Below are positions 54,026 to 64,000 of a DNA stretch of 64,000 nt, piece after piece (position 1 is the first letter of the stretch; each line of letters begins with the position of its first letter). The translations under genes were made by a program, and so were the position numbers. Source of the DNA: Pelagibacteraceae bacterium. GTDB taxonomy: Bacteria > Pseudomonadota > Alphaproteobacteria > HIMB59. Location: positions 1-64,000 of the forward strand of contig PAHR01000026.1 of the NCBI GenBank assembly GCA_002705265.1, in the 5' to 3' direction. The notes beneath the pieces are model-generated. The model saw nothing but the letters and a program-made list of their open reading frames with translations, had not been told where the DNA came from and did not search any database.

Positions 54026-56070
54026 TGAGTGAAGAAAATTTAATTACAGTTAAAGTAAATCAAAAGGAAGTACAGGTTGATAAAAACTTAACAGTTATGC
54101 AAGCTTGTGAAATTGCCGGTGAAGAAATTCCAAGATTTTGCTACCACGATAAATTATCAATAGCAGGAAACTGTAGAATGTGTTTAGTTGAAATTGAAAA
54201 AGCACCTAAGTTAGGATCATCATGCACCATGCCTTTAATGGAAGGTATGTCAATTATAACTAATTCAGAAAAAGTTAAACAAGGAAGAAAAGGTGTTATG
54301 GAATTTCTTCTTATAAACCATCCTTTAGATTGTCCTATATGCGATCAAGGTGGTGAATGCGATTTGCAAGATCAGGCCATGTACTATGGCTTTGACAGAT
54401 CTAGATATAGTGAAAATAAAAGAGCTGTAGAGAATAAAAATATGGGTCCCTTAGTTAATACTATCATGACAAGATGTATTCACTGTACAAGATGTGTTAG
54501 ATTTGCATCAGAAGTAGCTGGTGTTCCAGAAATAGGTATGCTTGGTAGGGGAGAAAATGCTGAAATTACTACTTATCTTGAAAAATCAATTACATCAGAA
54601 CTTTCAGGTAATGTTATAGATTTATGTCCTGTCGGAGCTTTAACAAGCAAACCTTATAAGTTTAAAGCTAGGCCATGGGAGTTAAAGAGAACAGATAGTA
54701 TTGATATTTTTGACGGAGTTGGTTCAAATATAAGAATTGATAGTAGAGCAGAAGAGATTCTTCGAATAACTCCTAGAGTTAATGAGAATGTAAATGAGGA
54801 ATGGATTTCTGATAAAGTGAGATTTAATTATGATGCTTATTATAATCAAAGAATAGATCATCCTTTTTTGAGAAAAGGAAAGAAATTAGTAGCTTCATCA
54901 TGGGGTGAAGTTTTAAAAGAACTTGAAAAAAAGTTATCAAAGTCATCGCCTTTTGCAATATTAGGACCTCATACCGATCTTGAAACTGGGTATGCAGTTA
55001 AAAAGTTTATGTCGAACTTTGGAGATAAAAGAGTTGAAGTTAGAACTGATAATCAGACTATTTTGTTAAATAATAACCAAAGCTTCACTTTTAATTCAAG
55101 CATATCTGAAATAGAAAATTCTGACTTAATTATTTTAATTGGCACTAATCCAAAATTTGAAGCTCCTATAATTAATTATAAAATTTTAAAGTCTTATAAT
55201 AGTGGATTTGAAATATTTAATATAGGTGAAGACATAAATCTTAATTATCCAACAAACTATTTAGGTAAAGATCTAAACTCACTTAAAGATCCAGTTTTAT
55301 TAAAAAAAATTAAATCAGCTAGAAAGCCTATGGTTATTGTGGGTTCTGCCTTTACTTCTTTTTGTTCTGAAACTGATCTAACTTCTTTATTTAGTTTTTC
55401 TAATGTAAATAAAATCATTACAAAAGAAAAAAATGACTTAAATTTTTTAACACCTTATGCTTCAAGAGTAGGACAACTTCTTCTTAATAATACTCAAAAT
55501 ATAAATTCTAAGCCGATGGATCTAGTTGCTTCAAAGTTTAAAGATGGAACTTACGACACAATTATTTCATTTAATTCAGAAGAGATTTCAAGTCCTTTAT
55601 TTTCTAATGCTTTTAAAGTATATTTTGGTCACCATGGAGATGAGGGAGCTATGTCCTCAGATATTGTGTTACCATCACCCTTATTTACAGAAAAAGAAGG
55701 TACTTTTGTAAATACAGAAGGAAGAGTTCAGCTGGCATATAAATGTCATAATACTATTGGTGAATCTAAAGAAGAGTGGAAAATTCTTAAAAAACTTTCA
55801 GATTTAATCGGATTTGAAAATAACTTTGATGTATTAAATGATTTAAGACAAGAGCTTTTAGAGAATATTGATTTCTCATTGAATATAAATAAAATTATTA
55901 AAACTAATGCTGCTGAATATAATCAAGATGTCATTTTCTCTTCTAATATTTTTAATTATCCGATAGATAACTTCTATATGTCTGATGTAGTTTCAAAAAA
56001 TTCAAAAATAATGGCAAAATGTGTTCAAGAAATACTAGATAAAAATTTAGATAAGGTTGTTAACCAATAA
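54025..56070 (+). CDS. nuoG: NADH-quinone oxidoreductase subunit G
   Basis: A 681 aa Fe-S subunit. The N-terminal 2Fe-2S domain (about 1-80) has [16 protein letters not shown]; then a His/Cys-ligated cluster region ([15 protein letters not shown]) and 4Fe-4S ligands in [12 protein letters not shown] and [10 protein letters not shown]. The C-terminal molybdopterin-oxidoreductase-like part is diverged and shorter than in E. coli but normal for alphaproteobacteria. It shares one base with nuoF and with nuoH. Confidence 0.95.
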   Translation: MSEENLITVKVNQKEVQVDKNLTVMQACEIAGEEIPRFCYHDKLSIAGNCRMCLVEIEKAPKLGSSCTMPLMEGMSIITNSEKVKQGRKGVMEFLLINHPLDCPICDQGGECDLQDQAMYYGFDRSRYSENKRAVENKNMGPLVNTIMTRCIHCTRCVRFASEVAGVPEIGMLGRGENAEITTYLEKSITSELSGNVIDLCPVGALTSKPYKFKARPWELKRTDSIDIFDGVGSNIRIDSRAEEILRITPRVNENVNEEWISDKVRFNYDAYYNQRIDHPFLRKGKKLVASSWGEVLKELEKKLSKSSPFAILGPHTDLETGYAVKKFMSNFGDKRVEVRTDNQTILLNNNQSFTFNSSISEIENSDLIILIGTNPKFEAPIINYKILKSYNSGFEIFNIGEDINLNYPTNYLGKDLNSLKDPVLLKKIKSARKPMVIVGSAFTSFCSETDLTSLFSFSNVNKIITKEKNDLNFLTPYASRVGQLLLNNTQNINSKPMDLVASKFKDGTYDTIISFNSEEISSPLFSNAFKVYFGHHGDEGAMSSDIVLPSPLFTEKEGTFVNTEGRVQLAYKCHNTIGESKEEWKILKKLSDLIGFENNFDVLNDLRQELLENIDFSLNINKIIKTNAAEYNQDVIFSSNIFNYPIDNFYMSDVVSKNSKIMAKCVQEILDKNLDKVVNQ

Positions 56071-57068
56071 TGCCTTTAACTATTGTTGAAATTCTTCTAG
56101 GTGTTTTAAAAATTTTTTCTTTTATGATGCCAGTTTTGATTTCTGTAGCTCTACTTGTATATATGGAAAGAAAAGTATTGGGAGCTATTCAGTTAAGAAG
56201 AGGCCCTAATGTTGTTGGTCCTTTTGGTATCTTGCAAAGTTTTGCAGATGTTTTAAAACTTTTAACAAAAGAGAATTTACTACCAACAAATTCCAATAAG
56301 TTTCTTTTTATATTTGCCCCTATGTTAACCCTTTTGTTGGCTTTAATTGCTTGGGCTGTAATTCCTGTTAGTTCAACTTATGTCATAGCTAATATAAATA
56401 TTGGAATTTTATATCTTTTTGCAGTTTCTTCTTTTGGTGTCTATGGAGTAATTATAGCAGGATGGGCTAGTAATTCTCAATATCCTTTTTTAGGAGCACT
56501 TAGATCTGCAGCTCAAATGATATCCTATGAAGTATCAATTGGTTTTGTAATCATTACTGTTTTGATCTGTGTAGGATCTTTAAATTTAATAGATATTGTA
56601 GAGAGTCAAAAAAATGTTTGGTTTGCGTTACCTTTGTTTCCAATGTTTGTTGTTTTCATTATTTCAGCACTAGCTGAAACAAATAGATTACCTTTCGATC
56701 TTCCTGAAGATGAAGCAACTTTAGTAGCTGGATTTTTTACTGAATACTCATCTATTTCTTTTGGTTTATTTTTTTTAGGTGAATACGCAAATATGATTTT
56801 AATGAGCTCTTTAACTGTAATCTTATTTTTAGGTGGGTGGTATCCTCCTATTGATATATTTCCACTTAATGCCATTCCAGGATTAATTTGGTTTTGTTTT
56901 AAGGTTTTTTTGATACTTTTTGTTTTTCTATGGGTAAGAGCTACATTTCCTCGATATAGATATGATCAATTAATGAGACTAGGTTGGAAAATATTTTTAC
57001 CACTTACTTTAATATGGGTGGTATTAACTTCTTCTTTTTTATTTTACTTTGATATGCTGCCAAAATAA
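56070..57068 (+). CDS. nuoH: NADH-quinone oxidoreductase subunit H
   Basis: A 332 aa membrane subunit with about eight helices, linking the quinone site to the proton channels. [25 protein letters not shown] and the acidic loop [21 protein letters not shown] are diagnostic; [14 protein letters not shown] is the conserved loop near the C-terminus. It follows nuoG with a one-base overlap. Confidence 0.97.
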   Translation: MPLTIVEILLGVLKIFSFMMPVLISVALLVYMERKVLGAIQLRRGPNVVGPFGILQSFADVLKLLTKENLLPTNSNKFLFIFAPMLTLLLALIAWAVIPVSSTYVIANINIGILYLFAVSSFGVYGVIIAGWASNSQYPFLGALRSAAQMISYEVSIGFVIITVLICVGSLNLIDIVESQKNVWFALPLFPMFVVFIISALAETNRLPFDLPEDEATLVAGFFTEYSSISFGLFFLGEYANMILMSSLTVILFLGGWYPPIDIFPLNAIPGLIWFCFKVFLILFVFLWVRATFPRYRYDQLMRLGWKIFLPLTLIWVVLTSSFLFYFDMLPK

Positions 57069-57070
57069 TC

Positions 57071-57559
57071 ATGAATTATATAATTAAACAAATAAAATCT
57101 TTTGTCTTATATGAATTAGTTAAAGGAATGTCTTTGACTCTTAGATATTTTTTTAAACCTAAGGTGACATTAAATTATCCAAATGAAAAAGGTCCTTTGA
57201 GTCCAAGATTTAGAGGAGAACATGCTCTTAGAAGGTATCCTAATGGTGAAGAGAGATGTATAGCTTGTAAATTATGTGAAGCTGTTTGTCCTGCTCAAGC
57301 CATAACTATTGAAGCAGAAGAAAAAACTGACGGAAGTAGAAGGACAACGAGATACGACATAGATATGACGAAGTGTATTTATTGTGGTCTCTGTCAGGAA
57401 GCTTGTCCAGTTGACGCAATTGTCGAAGGGCCAAATTTTGAATTTGCAACTGAAACTAGAGCTGAATTACTATATGACAAGGAAAAGCTTCTTAAAAATG
57501 GAGATATATGGGAAAAGCAAATCAGTGATAATATTAAAGCAGATAGAAAGTTTAGATAA
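57071..57559 (+). CDS. nuoI: NADH-quinone oxidoreductase subunit I
   Basis: A 162 aa ferredoxin-like subunit with two 4Fe-4S motifs: [15 protein letters not shown] and [15 protein letters not shown] (clusters N6a and N6b). The N-terminal part attaches to the membrane arm. It lies 2 bp after nuoH; nuoJ begins at the base after its stop. Confidence 0.97.
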   Translation: MNYIIKQIKSFVLYELVKGMSLTLRYFFKPKVTLNYPNEKGPLSPRFRGEHALRRYPNGEERCIACKLCEAVCPAQAITIEAEEKTDGSRRTTRYDIDMTKCIYCGLCQEACPVDAIVEGPNFEFATETRAELLYDKEKLLKNGDIWEKQISDNIKADRKFR

Positions 57560-58156
57560 TTGTTTGCTCTAGGAACTTTTTATTTTTTTTCAATTTTTTT
57601 AATCTTTACTTCCCTTTCAGTTATTTTTTCAAAAAATCCTGTTAATTCAGTATTATTTCTTGTTCTATCATTTTTAAATACAACTTTCCTTTTTATTTTA
57701 ATCGGTGCTGAGTTTGTCGGAATTATTTTAGCTATTGTTTACATAGGTGCAGTAGCCATCCTTTTTCTTTTTGTAGTAATGATGTTAGACATAGAATTAA
57801 TTGACATAGTTTCTAATATAAAAAAATACATACCTCTGGCATCAATGTTTGGAATAGTAATTATTTCTGAAATTATTTACTTAACAGTTGTAAAAGTATC
57901 AAAAGGTGATTTGGTTTTTCAAGTTTCTAATACTAATAATACTGAAAGCATTGGTAATGTTCTTTATACGAAATTTTTTATTGACTTTCAGCTTAGCGGA
58001 ATAGCTCTTTTGTTGGCAATGATCGGAGCTATTGTTTTAACTCATATTTATAAACCAAGTATAAAAAGACAGAACATATATGATCAAAATTCTGTAATTG
58101 GATCAGAAAGAGTATCTTTGAAAAATGTAAAGAAAGGTGAAGGTATTGATACTTAG
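57560..58156 (+). CDS. nuoJ: NADH-quinone oxidoreductase subunit J
   Basis: A 198 aa membrane subunit with about five helices. FIGAEFVGIILAIVYIGAVAILFLFVVMML-type helices (about 45-80; the pi-bulge helix lies here) identify the family. The start is a TTG directly at the nuoI stop. Its C-terminus overlaps the nuoK start by 20 bp. Confidence 0.93.
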   Translation: MFALGTFYFFSIFLIFTSLSVIFSKNPVNSVLFLVLSFLNTTFLFILIGAEFVGIILAIVYIGAVAILFLFVVMMLDIELIDIVSNIKKYIPLASMFGIVIISEIIYLTVVKVSKGDLVFQVSNTNNTESIGNVLYTKFFIDFQLSGIALLLAMIGAIVLTHIYKPSIKRQNIYDQNSVIGSERVSLKNVKKGEGIDT

Positions 58157-58460
58157 TATTACCTATAATCATTTTTTCATATTATCAACGATACTTTTTG
58201 TAATTGGTTGTTTTGGTTTATTTTTAAATAGAAGAAATATGATTTTAATTTTGATGTGTATAGAAATAATTCTTCTTGCAGCTAATATAAACTTTGTTTC
58301 AGCTTCTATATTTTTGCAAAATATCGATGGTCAAATTTTTTCTATATTTATTCTTACAATTGCAGCTGCTGAAGCTGCAATAGGTTTAGCAATACTAGTA
58401 GTATATTTTAGAAATAAAGGAGAAATTGATGTCACTAAAATCAATAAACTAAAAGACTAA
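58137..58460 (+). CDS. nuoK: NADH-quinone oxidoreductase subunit K
   Basis: A 107 aa three-helix subunit. FGLFLNRRNMILILMCIEIILLAANINF contains the conserved Glu of the proton path; GLAILVVYFRN ends the third helix. The start is a GTG at 58137 inside nuoJ; a later TTG in the same frame is possible. nuoL begins at its stop codon (one-base overlap). Confidence 0.93.
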   Translation: MKVLILSITYNHFFILSTILFVIGCFGLFLNRRNMILILMCIEIILLAANINFVSASIFLQNIDGQIFSIFILTIAAAEAAIGLAILVVYFRNKGEIDVTKINKLKD

Positions 58461-60376
58461 TGTTATATTATAAGTTACTTTTTTTTATACCTTTGATATC
58501 AACTGTAATAACTTATCCTTCTGGATTAATTTTAAATGATAAGGTAGCAGGATTACTTTCTTCAGCTTTAATTTCTATTGCCGCTTTATTAAGCTGGCTT
58601 TGTTTTTTTTCCTTTTTAAATAATAATCTTGACCCTTTTTCTTTGTCTGTATTAGATTGGATTTTAATTTCAGAATCGTATCTTGGCTGGTCTATAGCTA
58701 TTAATTCTTTAACTTTATTGATGCTTACATTGGTTTTGACGGTATCCGCTTTAGTTCATATTTATTCAATTGAATACATGTCCCATGATAAATCAAAAAA
58801 TAGATTCATGACATACCTTAGTTTTTTTACCTTTTGTATGGTTGCCTTAGTTGTTAGTGATAATATAGTTCAATTATTTTTTGGTTGGGAAGGAGTAGGT
58901 GTAGCTTCATATCTTTTAATTGGTTTTTGGCATCATAAAAAATCAGCAAACAATGCAGCTATAAAAGCATTTATAGTTAATAGAGTTACTGATTTTGGGT
59001 TTTTGATTGGTATTTCACTGCTTTACATTCATTCGGACTCGTTAATAATTTCTGATATAATAAATTCTAAAGATTATTTACAATCAATTGAATTTAATTT
59101 TTTATTTTTTGAAACAAATATTTTAACCTTATCTTGTTTTTTTTTATTTATTGGTGCTATGGGAAAATCTGCTCAATTTGGATTTCATACTTGGTTGCCT
59201 GATGCTATGGAAGGTCCTACACCAGTATCAGCTTTAATTCATGCAGCTACTATGGTTACAGCTGGAGTTTTTTTAATTGTAAGATTCAGTGAGATTATTG
59301 TGATGTCTGAGTTTATTTTGAACTTCATATTAATAATTGGATTATTAACTGCTTTTTTTGCAGCAACTGTCGCTTTATTTCAAAAAGATATTAAGAAAGT
59401 AATTGCTTATTCAACTTGTAGTCAACTTGGATTTATGTTTGTAGCTTGCGGACTTGGTGCATTTAATGTTGCGATATTTCATCTAATTACCCATGGCTAT
59501 TTTAAAGCTTTATTATTTTTAACTTCTGGTTCTGTGATACATGGAATTCATGATGAACAAGATATGGATAAAATGGGAAATTTATTTACAAAAATGAAAA
59601 TTACCACTGTTGCTATGTGGATAGGTACTTTAGCTATTATTGGATTTCCATTTATGTCAGGATATTACTCAAAAGATCTAATACTTAATGCTTCATTTAA
59701 TAATAATGGTTTGGGTTGGTTAATTTATATATTTTTAGCTTTAATTTCTGCTATGACAGCTTTTTATTCCTTTAGACTTTTATTTAAAGTTTTTCATGGA
59801 GATTATAGAGGAACCTATGATTTTGATAAAATCCACGAGTCAAATTTTATAATTCTTGTTCCTTTATTTTTATTAAGTATAGGTGCGATATTTGCAGGAA
59901 ATTATTTTAATGAAATATTATCTGGCTATAACTCAAATAATTTTTGGAATGGAATAATTTATCTCAGTAATGAACACCACTCACATTCATCCTTGTTTTC
60001 ACTCTTATCTAAAACAATGATCGCTTTAGCTATTTGTTACTGTGTTTATTTGTATGCTTTTAATCAAAGTAAAATTGAAATCTACAAAAACAAAATGAAG
60101 TCATTATATAGTTTTTTTCTTAATAAATGGTTTTTTGACGAATTATATGAAAAATATTTAGTTAACCCTTTTTATAATTCAGGTTTATTTTTATGGAAAA
60201 AAATTGATCAAAACTTAATAGATGCTTTAATACCTAATGGTACTGCCAAAATCGTTTCAATTATAGCCAATTATACAAAAAAAATTCAAACAGGGTATTT
60301 ATTTGATTACACTTTTATAATTATATTTGGATTTACTTTTTTTATATCAATAATTTTTTATTTTGCATTAATTTAA
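58460..60376 (+). CDS. nuoL: NADH-quinone oxidoreductase subunit L
   Basis: A 638 aa antiporter-like subunit with about 15-16 helices. FGWEGVGVASYLLIGFW, GAMGKSAQFGFHTWLPDAMEGPTPVSALIHAATMV (about residues 233-268) and AYSTCSQLGFM are the Mrp-type proton-channel motifs, with the channel Lys and Glu included. The C-terminal part is the long lateral helix. It pumps protons and is followed directly by nuoM. Confidence 0.96.
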   Translation: MLYYKLLFFIPLISTVITYPSGLILNDKVAGLLSSALISIAALLSWLCFFSFLNNNLDPFSLSVLDWILISESYLGWSIAINSLTLLMLTLVLTVSALVHIYSIEYMSHDKSKNRFMTYLSFFTFCMVALVVSDNIVQLFFGWEGVGVASYLLIGFWHHKKSANNAAIKAFIVNRVTDFGFLIGISLLYIHSDSLIISDIINSKDYLQSIEFNFLFFETNILTLSCFFLFIGAMGKSAQFGFHTWLPDAMEGPTPVSALIHAATMVTAGVFLIVRFSEIIVMSEFILNFILIIGLLTAFFAATVALFQKDIKKVIAYSTCSQLGFMFVACGLGAFNVAIFHLITHGYFKALLFLTSGSVIHGIHDEQDMDKMGNLFTKMKITTVAMWIGTLAIIGFPFMSGYYSKDLILNASFNNNGLGWLIYIFLALISAMTAFYSFRLLFKVFHGDYRGTYDFDKIHESNFIILVPLFLLSIGAIFAGNYFNEILSGYNSNNFWNGIIYLSNEHHSHSSLFSLLSKTMIALAICYCVYLYAFNQSKIEIYKNKMKSLYSFFLNKWFFDELYEKYLVNPFYNSGLFLWKKIDQNLIDALIPNGTAKIVSIIANYTKKIQTGYLFDYTFIIIFGFTFFISIIFYFALI

Positions 60377-61840
60377 ATGAATTTTAGTTTCCCAATTATT
60401 ACTCTTCTAATTTTAACCCCGGTCATTGGTGCAATTACCTTATCATTAACTAAGAGTGATCAAATAAATAAAAAAACTATTCTTCTAGCTGGTCTATGGA
60501 TCTCTATAGGTGAGTTCTTATTGAGTTTATTATTGCCTGTATTTTATGATAAATCTAAAAATGGATACCAATTTATTGAGTTTCATACTTGGTTTGAGCA
60601 ATTTGATATAAATTATTATGTAGGAGTTGATGGCATATCAATTCCTTTAATTCTTCTCACAACTTTTTTAATTCCTATTTGTTTGTTGTGTTCATGGAAC
60701 TCCATAAAAAAAAGAGTAAAGGAGTATGTAATATATTTTTTGCTTTTAGAAAGTTTCATCATTGGTGTGTTTGTTAGTATAGATATTGTTATTTTTTATG
60801 TATTTTTTGAATCTGTTTTAATACCAATGTTTTTGATAATTGGTATATGGGGTGGTGAGAATAGAGTTTATGCTTCTTTTAAGTTTTTTCTTTATACCTT
60901 AGCAGGGTCTGTTCTAATGCTATTAGCTATAATATATATACTTATTACTGTTCAGACAGGAAATATCGATATTATTAAAAATTTTAATTTTGATGAATCA
61001 ATTCAACTTGTTTTATTCTTATGTTTTTTTGCTTCTTTTGCTGTCAAAGTACCTATGTTTCCTTTTCATACTTGGCTGCCTGACGCTCATGTACAAGCTC
61101 CAACAAGTGGGTCGGTAATACTTGCTGGTGTTTTGCTTAAATTAGGAGGTTATGGTTTTTTACGACTTTCAATTCCTTTTTTTGATTTTGCTTCTATTTA
61201 TTTTCAGCCCTTTATTTTCACCTTAAGTTGTATAGCAATAACTTATACCTCTATAGTGGCTCTCAGACAGGAAGATATGAAAAAAATGATAGCTTACTCT
61301 TCAGTGGCTCATATGGGTTTTGTCACTATAGGCCTATTTACTTTAACTCAAGATGGAGTTAATGGAGGTTATTTTCAAATGATCAGTCATGGATTAGTTT
61401 CTGCTGCTTTATTTTTAATTGTAGGAGTAGTTTATGAGAGAAAACATTCTAGATCCATAGCAGATTACAGTGGTCTAGCTAATACTATGCCAAAATACTC
61501 TGCCTTCTTTATGTTATTTATGTTAGCTTCCGTAGGTCTCCCTGGTACAAGTGGTTTTGTTGGAGAATTTTTGGTTATTTTATCAACTATTAAAATAAGT
61601 ATTTACTTAACTATATTTACTGCTGTTGGAGTAGTGGTTGGAGCAGCTTATATGTTATTGCTATACAAAAATATTAATTTTGGTCAAGTTAATAACAATT
61701 TAAAAGAAATGAAAGATTTAAATTTTATAGAGATTTCGTATTTTACTATAATTTCTATTATGGTAGTTGTTTTAGGAATTTACCCTAAGTTATTATTAAA
61801 ATTAGTTGATGCAAGTATATCGCTTTCAGTTTTATCATGA
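60377..61840 (+). CDS. nuoM: NADH-quinone oxidoreductase subunit M
   Basis: A 487 aa antiporter-like subunit with about 14 helices. FFESVLIPMFLIIGIWGG, FAVKVPMFPFHTWLPDAHVQAPTSGSVILAG-type motifs (around 214-245), and SSVAHMGFV are typical. It begins the base after nuoL ends and overlaps nuoN by 4 bp. Confidence 0.96.
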   Translation: MNFSFPIITLLILTPVIGAITLSLTKSDQINKKTILLAGLWISIGEFLLSLLLPVFYDKSKNGYQFIEFHTWFEQFDINYYVGVDGISIPLILLTTFLIPICLLCSWNSIKKRVKEYVIYFLLLESFIIGVFVSIDIVIFYVFFESVLIPMFLIIGIWGGENRVYASFKFFLYTLAGSVLMLLAIIYILITVQTGNIDIIKNFNFDESIQLVLFLCFFASFAVKVPMFPFHTWLPDAHVQAPTSGSVILAGVLLKLGGYGFLRLSIPFFDFASIYFQPFIFTLSCIAITYTSIVALRQEDMKKMIAYSSVAHMGFVTIGLFTLTQDGVNGGYFQMISHGLVSAALFLIVGVVYERKHSRSIADYSGLANTMPKYSAFFMLFMLASVGLPGTSGFVGEFLVILSTIKISIYLTIFTAVGVVVGAAYMLLLYKNINFGQVNNNLKEMKDLNFIEISYFTIISIMVVVLGIYPKLLLKLVDASISLSVLS

Positions 61841-63216
61841 TTAATTTAAGTTTTTATTTACCAGAAATTTTTATACTTTCTTTGATTATAATATCCTTAC
61901 TAATTGGGTTATATTATAAGAATTCTAATACCATTTTATTAGGTTTAAATTTTATTGGTTTAATTTTAATTTCTTTATTTTATGCATTTTCTCCTGAAAG
62001 TTTCTTAGGTGGTGAAAATAGCATGATAGCTTTGTCAAAAATTATAATTTTAATATCAACTGCCATTTATATTCTTATGATAAAAAAATCTTTAGATTTA
62101 GATTCAATATATAGATTCGAGTTTTTGCTTTTTGTATTATTTGCAATTTTAGGTTCTTTTGTTCTTATATCGAGTGATAATTTTCTTACAGCATTTATAG
62201 GTATAGAAATACAGTCTTTATCTCTATATCTTATGGCTTCTTTTAATACTAAAAGTTTATCTTCAAATGAAGCCGGAGTTAAATACTTTTCTCTAGGTGC
62301 GTTATCTTCAGGTTTTTTATTATTCGGTATTTCAATGGTTTATTTTGATAATTCTTCTATTCAATTTTCAGAAATAAATAAAATAACTTATTTTAGTGAA
62401 ATAGGTTTAGCTATAATTGCTATCTCTTTATTTTTCAAAGTTGCAGCAGCTCCTTTTCATATATGGACACCAGATGTATATGAAGGATCACCGACTATAT
62501 CGGTTTTATTTTTTGCTACAATTCCAAAATTAGCTTCATTAGTATTTTTATTCAGATTTTATAATGAACTTAATATCAAAGATTACGATTCAATAGATTT
62601 TATTTTTAAAATAGTTTGTATCTTATCTTTACTTATAGGTGCCTATGGTGCAATAACTCAAAAAGTTATAAAAAGATTATTAGCTTTCAGTTCAATCAAT
62701 CATGTTGGTTTTATTTTAATATCAATTATAAGTTTTAAATTTTTGTCTGAAGGAACTTTTTTCTTCTATTTAATTATCTATTTAGTTACTTCTTTTGGTG
62801 TATTTTCAATATTAATTTCTTTAAGAGCAGATAAAGAAGAAATAACTTTAATTAGCCAATTTTCTGGTCTAAAAACTTATAGTAGGTCTAAATCCATAGC
62901 TCTTTTAATCCTTTTATTTTCTTTAGCTGGAATTCCTCCTTTTGCTGGATTTTTTGCTAAGTTTTTTGTTTTAAATGCCGCTATTAACGAAGGTTATATT
63001 TTTATTTCAACAATTGCTGTTGTTACTTCTGTTATTGCTGCTTTTTATTATTTAAGAATTATTAAAAATATGTTTTTTGATGAACCTGATAGTAAAATAA
63101 AAGTTAAATCAATGTTTTATAATAATATTACGTATATATCGAGTGCCACTTTTGTAACGTTATTTGCAATATACCCAGACCCTTTAATTTTTTTGATTAA
63201 TAGCTACTTTAATTAA
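61837..63216 (+). CDS. nuoN: NADH-quinone oxidoreductase subunit N
   Basis: A 459 aa antiporter-like subunit with about 14 helices, the third proton channel. GIEIQSLSLYLMASF, FKVAAAPFHIWTPDVYEGSPT and AFSSINHVGFILI are diagnostic. It closes a complete A-N set. birA follows after 1 bp and is probably cotranscribed. Confidence 0.95.
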   Translation: MINLSFYLPEIFILSLIIISLLIGLYYKNSNTILLGLNFIGLILISLFYAFSPESFLGGENSMIALSKIIILISTAIYILMIKKSLDLDSIYRFEFLLFVLFAILGSFVLISSDNFLTAFIGIEIQSLSLYLMASFNTKSLSSNEAGVKYFSLGALSSGFLLFGISMVYFDNSSIQFSEINKITYFSEIGLAIIAISLFFKVAAAPFHIWTPDVYEGSPTISVLFFATIPKLASLVFLFRFYNELNIKDYDSIDFIFKIVCILSLLIGAYGAITQKVIKRLLAFSSINHVGFILISIISFKFLSEGTFFFYLIIYLVTSFGVFSILISLRADKEEITLISQFSGLKTYSRSKSIALLILLFSLAGIPPFAGFFAKFFVLNAAINEGYIFISTIAVVTSVIAAFYYLRIIKNMFFDEPDSKIKVKSMFYNNITYISSATFVTLFAIYPDPLIFLINSYFN

Positions 63217-63217
63217 T

Positions 63218-63916
63218 TTGGTAAATATTCTTTTTGACAGCAAAGCTTCTACTCAAGACCTACCTAGAATTATAGACAAGTATATTTTAAATAATAAAAT
63301 TTTTATAATTCAATCTTTTACTCAATATAAGGGCAAAGGAACACATAATAGAAAATGGTATAGCCCAAAAGGAAATTTATATTTTACTATTATCCTTAAA
63401 AGAAAATTTAAATCAATTATTAATATGAATGTTTTTGTATGTTATTTAATTCATAAATATTTTGAAAATAAATTAAAAATTTCATTACAATATAAATGGC
63501 CGAATGATCTATACTATCAAGATAAAAAAATAATAGGAATTCTTAATCAGAATGAAATAACAGGTAATTTATGTAAATTTAAAATAGGCATTGGAATAAA
63601 CATAAACAATAATATTAAAAATTCTAATTTTAAATCAATTTCTTTGAAAGATATTATTAAAAAAAAAATTAATATTTTAGATTTTTCTAATGATATACAA
63701 ACATATCTTAGTCAAAACATATTAAAAATTTTTTTAATAAAAGATATAGTAAATTATTTAAATAGATATTTACTATTAACTAATACAAAGTATAAAATTA
63801 AATATCAAAACAAAACATATAAAAACATTAGTATATTAAACTTAAATTATAATTTAACATTAAAAATTAAAATTATGAATAATATTATAAATATTATGTA
63901 TGGAGAGTTAGAATGA
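63218..63916 (+). CDS. birA: Biotin-[acetyl-CoA-carboxylase] ligase, catalytic domain only
   Basis: A 232 aa monofunctional ligase without an N-terminal DNA-binding domain, so it modifies carrier proteins but does not repress biotin genes. YKGKGTHNRKWYSPKGNLY (biotin-AMP loop; the usual GRG is GKG), YKWPNDLYY and KIIGIL are visible. The C-terminal cap is short and very Lys/Asn/Ile-rich. The start is a TTG 1 bp after nuoN. It overlaps coaX by 4 bp, a common alphaproteobacterial pairing. Confidence 0.9.
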   Translation: MVNILFDSKASTQDLPRIIDKYILNNKIFIIQSFTQYKGKGTHNRKWYSPKGNLYFTIILKRKFKSIINMNVFVCYLIHKYFENKLKISLQYKWPNDLYYQDKKIIGILNQNEITGNLCKFKIGIGININNNIKNSNFKSISLKDIIKKKINILDFSNDIQTYLSQNILKIFLIKDIVNYLNRYLLLTNTKYKIKYQNKTYKNISILNLNYNLTLKIKIMNNIINIMYGELE

Positions 63917-64000
63917 AAGTTCTTGTAGATATAGGTAATAGCTCAATTAAAAAAATGTATTTTTTAAATAATGAATTAAAAAATAAGAAAACTTTAAATT
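63913..64000 (+). CDS. coaX: Type III pantothenate kinase, N-terminal fragment (cut by window end)
   Basis: The first 29 codons of an ORF starting ATGA over the birA stop. MKVLVDIGNSSIKKMYF holds the phosphate-binding DIGNSSIK motif of CoaX, which starts coenzyme A synthesis. The rest lies beyond the window. Confidence 0.75.
   Translation, partial: MKVLVDIGNSSIKKMYFLNNELKNKKTLN

Overview
The window is strongly AT-rich and densely packed. Stop/start overlaps of 1-13 bp are common and no gap exceeds about 180 bp. The order tig-clpP-clpX-lon-hupB-tRNA-nuoA..N-birA-coaX, the SoxBDAG-type oxidase, and the tyrS/anmK and suf clusters point to an alphaproteobacterium. The low GC, Lys/Asn/Ile-rich proteins, minimal spacers and short versions of several enzymes suggest a streamlined marine lineage (Pelagibacterales/HIMB59-like). 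A glnB-glnA pair plus a glnE-like gene argues against a typical SAR11 member as I remember that clade. The taxonomic call is inference.

Region 1 (1-23716) is an amine/one-carbon and glutamate-transfer island. It holds a sarcosine-oxidase/N-methylglutamate-dehydrogenase type complex (soxB'DAG), directly followed by a three-gene N-methylglutamate-synthase-like set. Next come an IclR regulator and a second operon: FAD amine oxidase, glutamine-synthetase-like ligase, a second three-gene set, and an unrecognised Lys-rich protein. A reverse operon (GmaS/GlnT-like ligase, unrecognised protein, SpeD-like pyruvoyl decarboxylase) diverges from an Amt transporter. Then follow two tiny membrane ORFs, a class I amidotransferase, a third GS-like ligase and two alpha/beta hydrolases. 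The likely logic is import of methylamine/ammonium, gamma-glutamylation, conversion to N-methylglutamate, and FAD/folate-linked demethylation. TTCC-N7-G(A/G)AA elements in three promoter regions may tie the island to the IclR protein.

Region 2 (23706-43074) is housekeeping: tyrS, anmK, mnmA, sufBCDSTA, two EamA permeases, thrS (without a TGS domain), hisI, a glycosyltransferase with a LAB_N membrane protein, a dus-family gene lacking the usual catalytic Cys, a short glnE-like gene, and glnA/glnB on the opposite strand.

Region 3 (43177-49438) holds tRNA-His, tRNA-Leu, tig, clpP, clpX, lon, hupB, tRNA-Val and tRNA-Asp: protein folding and quality control plus a nucleoid protein.

Region 4 (49545-64000) is a complete 14-gene nuoA-N operon for respiratory complex I, followed by birA and the first codons of coaX.
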